A stretch of 64,000 bases of DNA from GCA-003244245 sp963712995 (GCA_963712995.1 CAVQKH010000012.1:248001-312000); one strand, 5' to 3'. Positions 47,119 to 55,857 are shown, numbered from the stretch's first letter. Numbers and translations are program-made. Notes: generated by a model not told the origin, from the letters alone.

Positions 47119-47646
47119 GTGCGCCAGCTTGCCAGTACCGGGCTCAAGCGGCTCAACAGAACCTGGCGCCGTCGGCTGTCGCACCGCCTCTGCCTGGTGC
47201 TGCACGGTGTGCAATCGCCATACAATGTCGGTGCCATCGTTCGGACCGCGGCCACTCTCGGCGTCGATGAACTGTACTTGTCCGGACCAACCTCGACACC
47301 CAGCCATGCCAACGCTCAGCGGGTCGCGATGGGAACCGACCGCTATCTCAGTATCGAGACCTTCGACGACGCTTCGGTCGCGATCAGCCGAGCGCGATCG
47401 TCGGGGTATCGGGTGATCGCGCTGGAGCTCGCCGACGAGGCGACGCCGATTCAGGATTGCCCACTGGGCGCGGATGTGTGCCTCGTGGTCGGCAATGAAG
47501 ATCATGGGCTCTCTGTCACCCACCTCGCCGCCTGCGACGCCGCAGCGTATATCCCCCAGTTCGGCAAGGTCGGCTCGCTCAATGTCTCCGCGGCGGTTGC
47601 CGTGGCGTGTTACGAGGTGCGTCGCCAACAGCTCGGTGCGGTGTGA
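47119..47646 (+). CDS. TrmH/SpoU-family RNA 2'-O-methyltransferase
   Basis: 175 residues. SPYNVGAIVRTAATLGVDELYL, LVVGNEDHGLS and a terminal GSLNVSAAVAVACYEVRR are the three SPOUT trefoil-knot motifs. The GTG start follows the preceding TAG with no gap, so the gene is coupled to the RsmC-like methyltransferase. The target (tRNA or rRNA) cannot be told from the sequence. Confidence 0.92.
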   Translation: MRQLASTGLKRLNRTWRRRLSHRLCLVLHGVQSPYNVGAIVRTAATLGVDELYLSGPTSTPSHANAQRVAMGTDRYLSIETFDDASVAISRARSSGYRVIALELADEATPIQDCPLGADVCLVVGNEDHGLSVTHLAACDAAAYIPQFGKVGSLNVSAAVAVACYEVRRQQLGAV

Positions 47647-47659
47647 GGCGTGCCCGTGT

Positions 47660-48142
47660 TCAATACCGCGTGATCTGGTCCTCATCTCCGAGGAGCGCGT
47701 CACCCAGCGAGGGGAGCCCGAGCGCGCGGAAGGCGCTCGCAACCTGCTCCCGGCACAGCATGATGTCTGATTTGACCGCCTCGGTGCCGCCTGGGACGCA
47801 GTCCCCCAGCGCCTTGGCGATCGACTCGGCAACCGAGCTGGCCGGCTTGTTGTGGCTGATTCCCCGCAACGCCACATAGCTGGCCGCGAGACACCCTGCG
47901 GCTCGGCCGACGTAGGCGATCGGGGGGATCGTGCCCATTCCCATGGGGCCTGCCGCCTCGAGCATCCCCTCCCGTTGCAGGCGATTCCGGATCCGGGACT
48001 CGATCGGCGGGCGTTCCCCGGTCGAAAGGATCTCCTCAGGTATTGAGGCGAGTATTTCTTCGATCACTTTCTGCTCGGCTTCCGACAGTTGAGCAAACCG
48101 AGCAAAGTCGGTCTGTTTTGCTTGCGTCACCGTTGGCTCCAT
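47660..48142 (-). CDS. unrecognised protein with a Cys/Gly-rich hydrophobic middle
   Basis: 160 residues from ATG 48142 (M-E-P-T-V-T-Q). The frame stays open to 48196, so the start could be earlier. The first half is an acidic helical region (FAQLSEAEQKVIEEILASIP, ESRIRNRLQREGML). The middle is hydrophobic (GTIPPIAYVGRAAGCLAASYVAL). The last part has GDCVPGGTEAV and MLCREQVASAFRALGLP. Three cysteines are spread over the second half. It converges on the TrmH gene. The arrangement recalls leader-plus-core antimicrobial precursors, but nothing specific identifies it. Confidence 0.55.
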   Translation of the reverse strand: MEPTVTQAKQTDFARFAQLSEAEQKVIEEILASIPEEILSTGERPPIESRIRNRLQREGMLEAAGPMGMGTIPPIAYVGRAAGCLAASYVALRGISHNKPASSVAESIAKALGDCVPGGTEAVKSDIMLCREQVASAFRALGLPSLGDALLGDEDQITRY

Positions 48143-48530
48143 ATTTTGGGCATCACTGACCGGCTTTACGCTGGTAGCGTAGCGTATGTGGTGCACATCG
48201 GCGCCGGGTCGCGAACGGGCGGCTGGTCGCGCGGGACTGGCACATCATGACCGCGCTGACCGGCACCACACCGTCGAGCAGGGGGCTCGCGCTCCCGGAC
48301 GGCCTGACTGAGCTTTTTGCCCGGATCAAGCCCGATTTCGACCCCCCACTGCGGCGGCTCGTCAGGTCTGGGAGGCTGGGGGTGGGTAGCTTCTCTGCGG
48401 GTCAGGCCGTAGGGACGGGCACGTTTCGGGGGGCAGTCTGGTGACAGGCTGATTTTCGAGGGTGCCAGTTCGGCTCCCGCCGGCTGCAACGGCGGGAGCC
48501 GAACCTGTTCGATGCCACTGGTCAGCCCTG

Positions 48531-48593
48531 TATGGGTGCCACTGGTCAGCGTATGGGTGCCACTGGTCAGCGTATGGGTGCCACTGGTCAGCG
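48531..48593. repeat. three perfect 21-bp tandem repeats
   Basis: TATGGGTGCCACTGGTCAGCG at 48531-48551, 48552-48572 and 48573-48593, with a partial fourth copy at 48511-48528. They abut the 3' end of the Rpf gene. They are too short and spacer-free to be a CRISPR. Confidence 0.9.
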
Positions 48594-48935
48594 CAGCCCT
48601 ATTCTTCTGGAGCAGCTCGGCCAGGCCTTCCACCCTTGCGCGCGGAGCACCTTCTCGGCGATGGTGATTTGCTGCGACCGGGAGGCTTGGTTGGCGGTAC
48701 CAGCGTAGGATCCTCCTCCATAGGAAATCCACGTCCCGGGACTGAACTGCAAACCGCCGTAGTAGCCGTTGCCGGTGTTGGCGCTCCAGTTACCACTACT
48801 CTCGCATTGCGCCAAGTGATCCCACGGATTCTGGCGTACGGGACCCGCCTGGGCTGGCGCTGAAAATGCCAGTGGAACCAACATGGCCACTGCGGTGCTT
48901 CCGATGAGTGCGTATAAACGGGAAATCCTGGTCAT
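48588..48935 (-). CDS. rpf: resuscitation-promoting factor (Rpf-domain) protein
   Basis: Secreted peptidoglycan-cleaving muralytic enzyme that helps dormant cells regrow. 115 residues from ATG 48935, with GGAGA seven bases upstream. The signal peptide is cleaved after AFSAPAQA. The Rpf domain runs WDHLAQCESSGNWSANTGNG with the catalytic Glu, GGLQFSPGTW and AEKVLRAQGWKAWPSC. It is the short RpfC/D/E-type form. A probable c-di-AMP riboswitch lies in its leader. Confidence 0.93.
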   Translation of the reverse strand: MTRISRLYALIGSTAVAMLVPLAFSAPAQAGPVRQNPWDHLAQCESSGNWSANTGNGYYGGLQFSPGTWISYGGGSYAGTANQASRSQQITIAEKVLRAQGWKAWPSCSRRIGLR

Positions 48936-49010
48936 GTTCATTCTCCATGAACCGCACATGCGACTGATGGCGCGCGATGATCGCACGGAAGTAGTGGTTC
49001 CGCGTCGACT

Positions 49011-49135
49011 CTTCGCCAGCCTGCGCCCCTGTCCCGATTCGGGGGTGAGGTAGCGGTATCCGATCCCGGGGGACAGAGCTAGGGCGCACCGGTCCGGATT
49101 CCCGCCCCCGAGGTGGCTCCTCAGTGCAGGACGAT
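49011..49135 (-). promoter_or_regulatory. c-di-AMP (ydaO/yuaA) riboswitch candidate
   Basis: On minus, upstream of rpf, the order GGGGCGGGAATCCGG, GCGCCCTAGCTCTG and CCCCGAATCGGGACAG followed by GCGCAGGC corresponds to the GGGUGAAUCC, AGGGCUAACUC and CCCGAAUCCGUCAG..GCG elements of the ydaO motif. CCTGC (49127-49131 region) can pair with GCAGG (49020-49024 region) as P1. ydaO riboswitches control rpf genes in other actinobacteria, usually turning them off when c-di-AMP is bound. Confidence 0.65.
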
Positions 49136-49523
49136 ACTGACCGTACGGATCACCATGGGTAATGCAAGGGGGCGCGCTCAGACGCCGTCGAGCAGGATGC
49201 GGGGTTCGCGTCATCACCCAAAGCGACGGGAGTCGATGTTTTGCCAGGTCGGGAGTTTACGGCACGCTCTCTTGGTGAACGTGATTTGCCCGATTCCTGC
49301 GCTGTCCGAGTGGTGCACAGATCACTCGATCGTGCACGCTGTTGAGCATTCTTCCAACTATTGGGACGCCCGCAGTCGGCGATGAAGGTGCTTGATGCGC
49401 ACCGGTCGGCATGGTGGTCGCTCTCATCATGAGCGAATCCGGCCAGTGCGCCGAAGCGATATTTTCATGATCATTAAGCCGGAGATGTGACGCTGGCCAC
49501 GGTGGTCGACACGACAGATTTCG

Positions 49524-49856
49524 TCAGGTCCCTCCGGCCAGGCTGCCGTGAAGCAGTCGACTCAGCTGGACGCGGGAGGTGCGCGCCCGGGCCAGTGCGG
49601 CGCTGGCATGCTCGACGCCTTCGCTGCTGAGTCGGTAATAGCGACGCCGAGGTCGCCCTTCTTTCTCCGGGTCGATGTCCTCCCAGCGGCTTTCCAGCCA
49701 TCCGCAGCCCTCCAGCCGAGCCAGGATGGGATGGATGGTGCCGCTGGGCAGCTCGACAGCCTGGCAGATCTGGAGTCCGTACATTTCTGTTCCCGGATCG
49801 GTCAGCATTGCCTGCAGCACCAGTTGCGTCGACAGCGTCATACGCGGTCTATCCAT
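49524..49856 (-). CDS. PadR-family transcriptional regulator
   Basis: 110 residues with a winged helix: LSTQLVLQAMLTDPGTEMYGLQI, LPSGTIHPILARLEGCGWLES and GRPRRRYYRLSSEG. PadR proteins are dimeric repressors often controlling efflux pumps. The gene follows the DHA2 pump on the same strand with an 85-base gap that contains a strong palindrome over the -10 region, so it is probably autoregulated. The start could be the internal ATG at 49841. Confidence 0.88.
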   Translation of the reverse strand: MDRPRMTLSTQLVLQAMLTDPGTEMYGLQICQAVELPSGTIHPILARLEGCGWLESRWEDIDPEKEGRPRRRYYRLSSEGVEHASAALARARTSRVQLSRLLHGSLAGGT

Positions 49857-49861
49857 GGCCT

Positions 49862-49885
49862 TATAATACTAAGAGGGCTTAGTAT
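49862..49885 (-). promoter_or_regulatory. palindromic operator and promoter of the padR gene
   Basis: ATACTAAG-AGGG-CTTAGTAT (49866-49885) is a perfect 8-bp inverted repeat, ten bases upstream of the PadR start. AT-rich TATAAT-like bases at 49862-49867 overlap its edge. Such repeats are typical PadR operators. Confidence 0.6.
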
Positions 49886-49941
49886 AGTACAAGCGTGGGG
49901 GTTCGGTGCGCAGCACACGGTGCAGTGACCATGCCCGTCGG

Positions 49942-51687
49942 TCACCCATCCGTGTGAGCCTGGGTCGATCTCGAGGCCGATCGGCCGTTGTCGGTTCCGG
50001 CGAAACTGCCGTGGGCCGAGGTGGTGGTGGCAGGCAGTGCCAGGTGGCGCTCGCCATCGACCAGGTGACCATCGGTCGACGGGGGCCCCGAGGCGGTTTG
50101 CGCTGGGAGGGCGGGGCCGGCGGAGGTCGTGGGCGAGGGTCCGGACCGGAGGAAAAGCGCCCCCACCGCACTTACGGCGAAAAGTGCGGCGATGATCAGG
50201 AACTGGTTGTCGATCGTCTCAGTGAACACCTGCAGCTGGGTCTGCTGGTTGAGGGCGTACAGGTCGGCCAGCGGCGGTGCGGCCGGACCGAGGTCGGGAA
50301 TGGGGGTATTCGCGGGCAACAGTGCGCTACGCCCGGCCATCAGCTGTACCTGCTGAAAGGTGAGGATCGCGGTGACCGCCGCGACGCCGAACGCGCCCGC
50401 GGTGCGCTGCACGACGTTGTTGGTCGCGCTGGCGACGTTGCTGTACGAGGTGGGAATGACCGCGAGACCCGCGCTGAAGATCGGCATGAAGCAGATCCCC
50501 AGGCCGCCGTACAGCAGGACCAGCAACCACACGATCTCCTCTCGGGTGGTGTCGAGGGTGATCGAGGCCACAAGATAGCTGCCGACGGCTGCGGTCACCA
50601 AGCCGGTGATCGCCGGCCAGCGGGGCCCGATGCGGTCGTAGAGCAGCCCGCTGATGGGCATCAACGCCCCCATCACCAGCGCCGGCGGCAGCAGGACCAA
50701 TCCGGCGTCGAGTGCCCCCAACCCCTGCCCCAGCTGCAGGAACTGCGGCATCAGGAACACGATCGAGAACATCGCCACCATCAGGAGCGCGATCAACACC
50801 AGTGAATGGGTGAACGCCGGGAAACGGAACACCCGCAGATCGAGCAAGGGGTCGTCGACCTCCAGCTCGATCACCACGAACAATGCCAGGCTCAGCGCGC
50901 TGTAGGTGATCAGGCCGAGGATCCGGTAAGAGGTCCACCCCCAGTCCTCGCCCTTGGACAGCGCCAGCAGTAGCGCGAACAATCCGCTCGCCACGGTGAG
51001 GAAACCCAGCAGGTCGAACCGTCGCCCGGCTATCCCCGGGAAACTTGGCAGCACCATGACGGCGGCCACCACGCCCAGGATCCCGATCGGCACGTTGATG
51101 AAGAAGATCAGCCGCCAGTCCACGTACTCGACCAGATACCCACCCAACGCCGGCCCGATCGTCGGGGCGACCACGGCCCCCAGCCCGTACATGCCGAAAG
51201 CGGCGCCGAGCCGGTCCCGCGGCACGATCCGCAGCAGGATCGTCATCGTGATCGCCGGCAGGATCCCGCCGAGGATCCCCTGGAGGATCCGGAAGATCGT
51301 CAGAGCGTCCAGGCTCCAGGCCAGCCCACACAGCGCCGACCCGCCGGCGAATCCCAGCAGCGCCAGGTTGTAGACCCGGGCCAGCCCGAGGCGATAGCCG
51401 AGCCACGCGCTGACCGGCACCACCACGCCTTCTGCCAGCGAGTAGCCGGTGATCACCCACTGGGACTCCCTGGTGGTCGCGCCGAACTCGTTCTGGATGG
51501 TGGGCAGCGCCACGTTGACGATGCTGATGTCCAGGATCGACACGAACATCCCGACGATCAGCACCGCCAGCGGCAGCTGCCAGCGCTCCTGGACGGCAGC
51601 GCCCGGTGCCGCACCACCGGAGGGCGGTGCGGCCACCCCCGCTGTGGGGATCGCCCCCGACTCCGTCCCCGCAGAGCTCACCACCAC
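49942..51687 (-). CDS. DHA2-type multidrug efflux MFS transporter (copy 1)
   Basis: 581 residues, about 14 transmembrane helices. FVSILDISIVNVALPTIQNEF is the DHA2 first helix. GYLVEYVDWRLIFFINVPIGI and SQWVITGYSLAEGVVVPVSAWL are also characteristic of EmrB/QacA transporters. The C-terminal 60 residues are a Ser/Thr/Ala-rich cytoplasmic tail absent in copy 2. It is divergent from a TetR gene at 51842 and followed by padR. Confidence 0.92.
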   Translation of the reverse strand: MVVSSAGTESGAIPTAGVAAPPSGGAAPGAAVQERWQLPLAVLIVGMFVSILDISIVNVALPTIQNEFGATTRESQWVITGYSLAEGVVVPVSAWLGYRLGLARVYNLALLGFAGGSALCGLAWSLDALTIFRILQGILGGILPAITMTILLRIVPRDRLGAAFGMYGLGAVVAPTIGPALGGYLVEYVDWRLIFFINVPIGILGVVAAVMVLPSFPGIAGRRFDLLGFLTVASGLFALLLALSKGEDWGWTSYRILGLITYSALSLALFVVIELEVDDPLLDLRVFRFPAFTHSLVLIALLMVAMFSIVFLMPQFLQLGQGLGALDAGLVLLPPALVMGALMPISGLLYDRIGPRWPAITGLVTAAVGSYLVASITLDTTREEIVWLLVLLYGGLGICFMPIFSAGLAVIPTSYSNVASATNNVVQRTAGAFGVAAVTAILTFQQVQLMAGRSALLPANTPIPDLGPAAPPLADLYALNQQTQLQVFTETIDNQFLIIAALFAVSAVGALFLRSGPSPTTSAGPALPAQTASGPPSTDGHLVDGERHLALPATTTSAHGSFAGTDNGRSASRSTQAHTDG

Positions 51688-51841
51688 ACCACCGTGCCAT
51701 AAGAAACGTTACGTCCTCTACTTATTTTCGGTGACACCGCAGACGTTTCTGGGGACAGACTGCACAATCGGAACACTGCGTGCTCTACGCTGTGCTCCCG
51801 CTTCGAATCACAACATTCGGTGCCATCTGGAGAGGTGGACG

Positions 51842-52465
51842 TTGAGCAGCGTCAGCGAGACGTGCAAACCCGCGACCACCGCGGTCGACCGCCGCAAGGG
51901 ACCTCGGCGACGAGGTGACGCTCTCTACGCGGCGATCTTCGAAGCCACCCTCCACGAACTGACCGCGGTCGGCTACGCCGAGCTGAAGATGGAACACGTG
52001 GCAAGCCGGGCCAAGGCGAGCAAGGGATCCCTGTATCGACGCTGGTCGAGCCGGGCTGAACTGGTGGCCGACGCGGTCCACCACACCCTGCCGAGCTGTG
52101 GTGAGCGGCCCGACACCGGGAGCGTGCGCGAGGACCTCCTGGGTTGCCTGCGCGGAGCGGCCACGCTGCTCAATGGCCCCTCCGGAGAAGCGATCCGCGG
52201 CCTGATGGCTGAGACCGTGCGAAATCCCGACCTGATGGAAATCGTGCGCATCCGCTTCATCGATCCCCTCGTCGGCTTGTTTCTCGAGGTGCTCCGGCGA
52301 GGCGCCGAGCGTGGAGAGGTACGTGCCAGCGCGCTCACGCCCCGCATCGCAAGCCTGGGTCCCGACCTACTCCGTGAGTATTTTCTGGTGCACCGCACGC
52401 CCATTCCCGATCGGGTACTGATCGAGGTGGTCGACGACGTGATCCTTCCCCTGATCTGCGTCTGA
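51842..52465 (+). CDS. TetR-family regulator (copy 1)
   Basis: 207 residues from TTG 51842; GGAGAGG lies six bases upstream and copy 2 has the same TTG context. HTH: GYAELKMEHVASRAKASKGSLYRRW. The ligand-binding part contains REDLLGCLRGAATLLNGPSGEAIRGLM. It is divergent from pump copy 1 and likely its repressor. The last 99 bases overlap the 3' end of pump copy 2 on the other strand. Confidence 0.88.
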   Translation: MSSVSETCKPATTAVDRRKGPRRRGDALYAAIFEATLHELTAVGYAELKMEHVASRAKASKGSLYRRWSSRAELVADAVHHTLPSCGERPDTGSVREDLLGCLRGAATLLNGPSGEAIRGLMAETVRNPDLMEIVRIRFIDPLVGLFLEVLRRGAERGEVRASALTPRIASLGPDLLREYFLVHRTPIPDRVLIEVVDDVILPLICV

Positions 52466-54001
52466 GGCCGGGACCGCGGGCAGGCGTCCGGACCGCAGGA
52501 ACAGCGCCGTCACCGCGCCCAGTGCGCAGAGCGCGGCGGCGATCAGGAACAGGTCATCGATCGCCCCGACGAGCACCTGCGAAGAGGTCTGCCGGTAGGT
52601 GGCGTACATGCCCATCCAGTCTGGAGTTCCCGGCGGACCGAGGTTCGGGGTGGGGGTGTTCGCGGGCAGCAATGCGGAGCGCGCGGCCAACTGCTGCGCC
52701 TGCTGGCTGATCAGGATCGTGGTGAGCACCGCCACCCCCAGCGAGCCTGCGACATTGCGCACCACGTTGTTGAGTGCGCTGGCCACGTTGCTCTGCGCCA
52801 CCGGGATGACTGCGATGCCCCCAGTCATGATCGGCATCATGGACAGTCCGAAACCGAAGGCCTGCACCCCCAGCAACCACATGATGTGCCCGCGGGGGGT
52901 GTCGATGGTGATGGTGTGCAGCAGGTAGGTGCCGACCGCCGCGATCGTCAGGCCGATGACCACCGGAGTGCGCGGCCCGAAACGGTCATAGATCCGCCCG
53001 GCGATGGGCATCATCACCCCCATCACCAACGCCTGGGGTAGCAGCGCGAGCCCGGAGTCGAGCGCTCCCCACCCCTGCGCCACCTGAAGGAGTTGCGGGA
53101 TGTAGAACAGCACGCCGAACAGCACCACCATCAGCAGCGCGATCAACAGCAGTGAGTGGGTGAACGCCCAGTAGCGGAATATCCGGACATCCAGCAACGG
53201 GTCGGCGACCTGGAGCTCGATTACCACGAACAACGCCAGGCTCAGCACGCTGACGGTGATCAGACCCAACACCCGGTAGGAGTCCCATCCCCAGGACTCT
53301 CCTTTCGACACCGCGAGCAGCAGCGCGAACAACCCACCCGCGATGGTGAGGAAACCCAGCATGTCGAACCGGCGTGCGGCTCGGCCGGGGAATACCGGTA
53401 GCACCAACGTCGCGGCCACCACGCCCAGGATCCCGATCGGCACATTGATGAAGAAGATCAGCCGCCAGTCCACGTACTCCACCAGGTAGCCACCCAGGGT
53501 CGGCCCCACCGCCGGGGCGAACACGACCCCCAGGCCGTACATGCCCATCGCGGCACCGAGCCGGTCCCGCGGCACGATCCGGTAGAGCATCGTCAGCGTG
53601 ATCACCGGCAGGATCCCGCCCGGGATCGCCTGGACGATCCGGAAGATGATCAGACTGTGCAGGTCCCAGGCCAACCCGCACAGCGCCGATCCGGCGGCGA
53701 ACGCCAGCAGCGCCAGGTTGTAGACCCGGCCGAGCCCGAAGCGATCCCCCAACCACGCGGTGGCCGGCACCACCACACCCAGCGTCAAGGTGTACGCCGT
53801 CAGCACCCACTGCGCGTCCTCGGTAGCCACACCGAACTCGTTCTGCAGCGTGGGGATGGCCACATTGACGATGCTGGTGTCGAGGACGGACATGAACATC
53901 CCGGCGACCAGTACCACCAGCGGCAGCCCCCAACCTCCCGCAGTGCCCGCCGCAGGCGCTGTCAGCACAGGTCGAGTCTTCATGTCACTGTCCATCGACA
54001 C
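52367..54001 (-). CDS. DHA2-type multidrug efflux MFS transporter (copy 2)
   Basis: 544 residues and closely related to copy 1 (same FMSVLDTSIVNVAIPTLQNEF start and VEYVDWRLIFFINVPIGI segment). The final 30 residues or so (DADQGKDHVVDHLDQ) are encoded opposite the TetR copy 1 end and look like extension into antisense. It is divergent from TetR copy 2 and the EmrA-like adaptor, so the set resembles an EmrAB pump. Confidence 0.92.
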   Translation of the reverse strand: MSMDSDMKTRPVLTAPAAGTAGGWGLPLVVLVAGMFMSVLDTSIVNVAIPTLQNEFGVATEDAQWVLTAYTLTLGVVVPATAWLGDRFGLGRVYNLALLAFAAGSALCGLAWDLHSLIIFRIVQAIPGGILPVITLTMLYRIVPRDRLGAAMGMYGLGVVFAPAVGPTLGGYLVEYVDWRLIFFINVPIGILGVVAATLVLPVFPGRAARRFDMLGFLTIAGGLFALLLAVSKGESWGWDSYRVLGLITVSVLSLALFVVIELQVADPLLDVRIFRYWAFTHSLLLIALLMVVLFGVLFYIPQLLQVAQGWGALDSGLALLPQALVMGVMMPIAGRIYDRFGPRTPVVIGLTIAAVGTYLLHTITIDTPRGHIMWLLGVQAFGFGLSMMPIMTGGIAVIPVAQSNVASALNNVVRNVAGSLGVAVLTTILISQQAQQLAARSALLPANTPTPNLGPPGTPDWMGMYATYRQTSSQVLVGAIDDLFLIAAALCALGAVTALFLRSGRLPAVPASDADQGKDHVVDHLDQYPIGNGRAVHQKILTE

Positions 54002-54074
54002 GACGCGTACTCTACTACTGGTTCACTCTGATGGGACCTTTGATCGTCACCCGGGAGTGCGAGAGGTGCGGACG

Positions 54075-54674
54075 TTGAGCAACACCAGTCCAGTCGATCA
54101 CCGTAAAGGGCCTCGACGGCGTGGCGACGCTCTCTACGCGGCGATTTTCGAAGCCACCCTGGAGGAGCTGGCGGCGGTCGGCTATGCCGAGCTGAAGATG
54201 GAGCGCGTGGCCAGCCGGGCGCGCGCGAGCAAGGGATCGCTGTACCGGCGCTGGCCCAGCCGCGCCGAGCTGGTAGCAGATGCGGTGTATTACACCTTTC
54301 CCAGCCTTGGCGAGCCACCCGATACCGGGAGCGTGCGCGAGGATCTGCTCGGCTGCCTGCGCGGATTCGCCAGCCTGCTCAACAGCCCCTCCGGTGAGGC
54401 GATCCGTGGCCTGATGGCTGAGACCATCCGCAACTCCGACCTCATGGCAGCTATCCGGGTCCGCTTCGTCGATCCCGGTGTCGAGCACTTTCTGGGAGTG
54501 CTCCGGCAAGGTGCCCTGCGTGGAGAAGTTCGCATCGGAGCGCTCACCAACCGCAACGCGAGCCTGGGTCCCGATCTGCTGCGCCAATACTTCATGGTGC
54601 ATCACTCCCCGATCCCGGAGCAGGTGCTGCTCGAGATCGTCGACGAGGTGGTCCTTCCGCTGGTGCGCGCATAA
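54075..54674 (+). CDS. TetR-family regulator (copy 2)
   Basis: 199 residues from TTG 54075, with GAGAGG at 54060-54065 and the same upstream context as copy 1. HTH GYAELKMERVASRARASKGSLYRRW is nearly identical to copy 1. The C-terminal half is about as similar. Divergent from pump copy 2 and followed after 48 bases by the HlyD-like gene. A recent duplication of the pump-regulator module is evident. Confidence 0.88.
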   Translation: MSNTSPVDHRKGPRRRGDALYAAIFEATLEELAAVGYAELKMERVASRARASKGSLYRRWPSRAELVADAVYYTFPSLGEPPDTGSVREDLLGCLRGFASLLNSPSGEAIRGLMAETIRNSDLMAAIRVRFVDPGVEHFLGVLRQGALRGEVRIGALTNRNASLGPDLLRQYFMVHHSPIPEQVLLEIVDEVVLPLVRA

Positions 54675-54722
54675 CCAGTCGAACCGAACACCCTCCCCAG
54701 GTTAAGGTACGGCGCGTAGCCT

Positions 54723-55499
54723 ATGGATGGAGACTCCGCCCAGAGCCAGGGAGGTGTGAGCGTGGAAGGCCCTATCGCGGCGCCACCCGCAGCTGATCAG
54801 CAGTCCACCGACGGCGTTACGAGCGCACCACCTGGCGGGCGCAAGCTCAAGCGCTCCACTCGTATCGCCCTGACCGTGATCCTGATCGTGGCGTTGCTCG
54901 CTGCGGCCGGATTCGCCACGAGTTACTTCCTCAACGCTCGCAACTACGTCTCCACCGACAACGCCCAGATCGACGGCGACAAGATCGCGGTCAATGCGCC
55001 CGCCAGTGGCACCCTGCTCGACTGGACCGCCACCCAGGGCGCCGCCCTGCGCAAGAACCAGGTCGTCGGCCGCATCGAGATGCAAGGCGGGTTCAACAAA
55101 CCGCAAATGACCATTCGCGCTCCCGGCGAGGGCACCGTGGCTGTGGACAGCAGCGTGGAGGGCGCATACGTCGTCGCAGGCACCCAGCTCGCCGTCGCCT
55201 ACAACCTGGACAAGATCTACGTCACGGCCCGCGTCGACGAGACCGACGTCAAGGCGGTCCGCGTTGGCCAGGTCGTCGACATCTACGTCGACGCTTTCCC
55301 CAAAACTTCGTTCACCGGACGGGTCCGGGAGATCCAAGGCGGGGCAGCCGCGGTGTTCGCCCTGTTCCCGCAGAACAACAGCGGCGGCAACTTCCAGAAA
55401 GTCACCCAGCTCATCCCGGTCAAGATCGGACTTGACAACGCCCCTACTGTCGACCTGGTTCCTGGAATGAACGTCACCGTCTACATCCACAAGAACTGA
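54723..55499 (+). CDS. HlyD/EmrA-family efflux adaptor
   Basis: 258 residues. One transmembrane helix at about 43-65 (ALTVILIVALLAAAGFA) is followed by NARNYVSTDNAQIDGDKI, the EmrA start of the biotinyl-lipoyl domain, then APGEGTVAVDSSVEGAYV and DETDVKAVRVGQVVDIYVDAF (beta barrel). The long hairpin of Gram-negative members is absent. It likely works with DHA2 copy 2. The frame may start at the later GTG 54760 (VEGPIAAPP). Confidence 0.85.
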   Translation: MDGDSAQSQGGVSVEGPIAAPPAADQQSTDGVTSAPPGGRKLKRSTRIALTVILIVALLAAAGFATSYFLNARNYVSTDNAQIDGDKIAVNAPASGTLLDWTATQGAALRKNQVVGRIEMQGGFNKPQMTIRAPGEGTVAVDSSVEGAYVVAGTQLAVAYNLDKIYVTARVDETDVKAVRVGQVVDIYVDAFPKTSFTGRVREIQGGAAAVFALFPQNNSGGNFQKVTQLIPVKIGLDNAPTVDLVPGMNVTVYIHKN

Positions 55500-55603
55500 C
55501 TCCACCCGGGGCGAAACTGGGTGCGTGCGGGACCCCGTCGAGCAGGGTCACCGCACCTCGGTCACCACGACGGGTAACCAATGATGCGTTCTGTGAGCAA
55601 TAG

Positions 55604-55643
55604 TTCGTGGTGATATCACTCTAAAGGGTGATATCACCACGAA
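55604..55643. repeat. perfect 16-bp inverted repeat, 8-base loop
   Basis: TTCGTGGTGATATCAC (55604-55619) and its complement at 55628-55643 around TCTAAAGG. The arms are AT-containing and palindromic in GATATC. It could be a terminator for the adaptor operon or an operator; no T run follows. Confidence 0.7.
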
Positions 55644-55831
55644 CGGGTATCATGTTGACAATAAAAGAGTTCTAGTGGTCAGGGAACACGCGACTGTGCG
55701 ACGAGTGGCGCGCAATCATCCGTCCCTGCGGGTGGACCCGCGCGGGGATTGCCAGACGTCCGACGGCAGGGGGCATTGAGTGATTCTTTTTGCCCGGTCG
55801 TCCGTCCTGGCGGGTGTGCACATCAGGCTTC

Positions 55832-55857
55832 TCCCCGGGAAGGGAGTCTCCCGGGGA
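55832..55857 (+). promoter_or_regulatory. leader hairpin before the His-rich gene
   Basis: TCCCCGGGA (55832-55840) and TCCCGGGGA (55849-55857) form a 9-bp stem, directly upstream of the AGAAGGAGGGAGAGG ribosome site. It could sequester or expose that site. Confidence 0.5.

Noticed and set aside
48247..48444. 65-codon plus frame between the unrecognised protein and the Rpf gene
   Set aside because: No ribosome site and no similarity or structure that supports coding.
48511..48593. possible CRISPR array
   Set aside because: The repeats are directly adjacent without spacers, so this is a simple tandem repeat.
50327..51700. 457-codon frame in the same strand as the DHA2 pump
   Set aside because: It is an alternate frame of the transporter gene, lacking hydrophobic helices.
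52986..53933. 315-codon minus frame inside the second DHA2 pump
   Set aside because: An alternate frame of the transporter; Arg/Gly/Asp-rich with no membrane segments.
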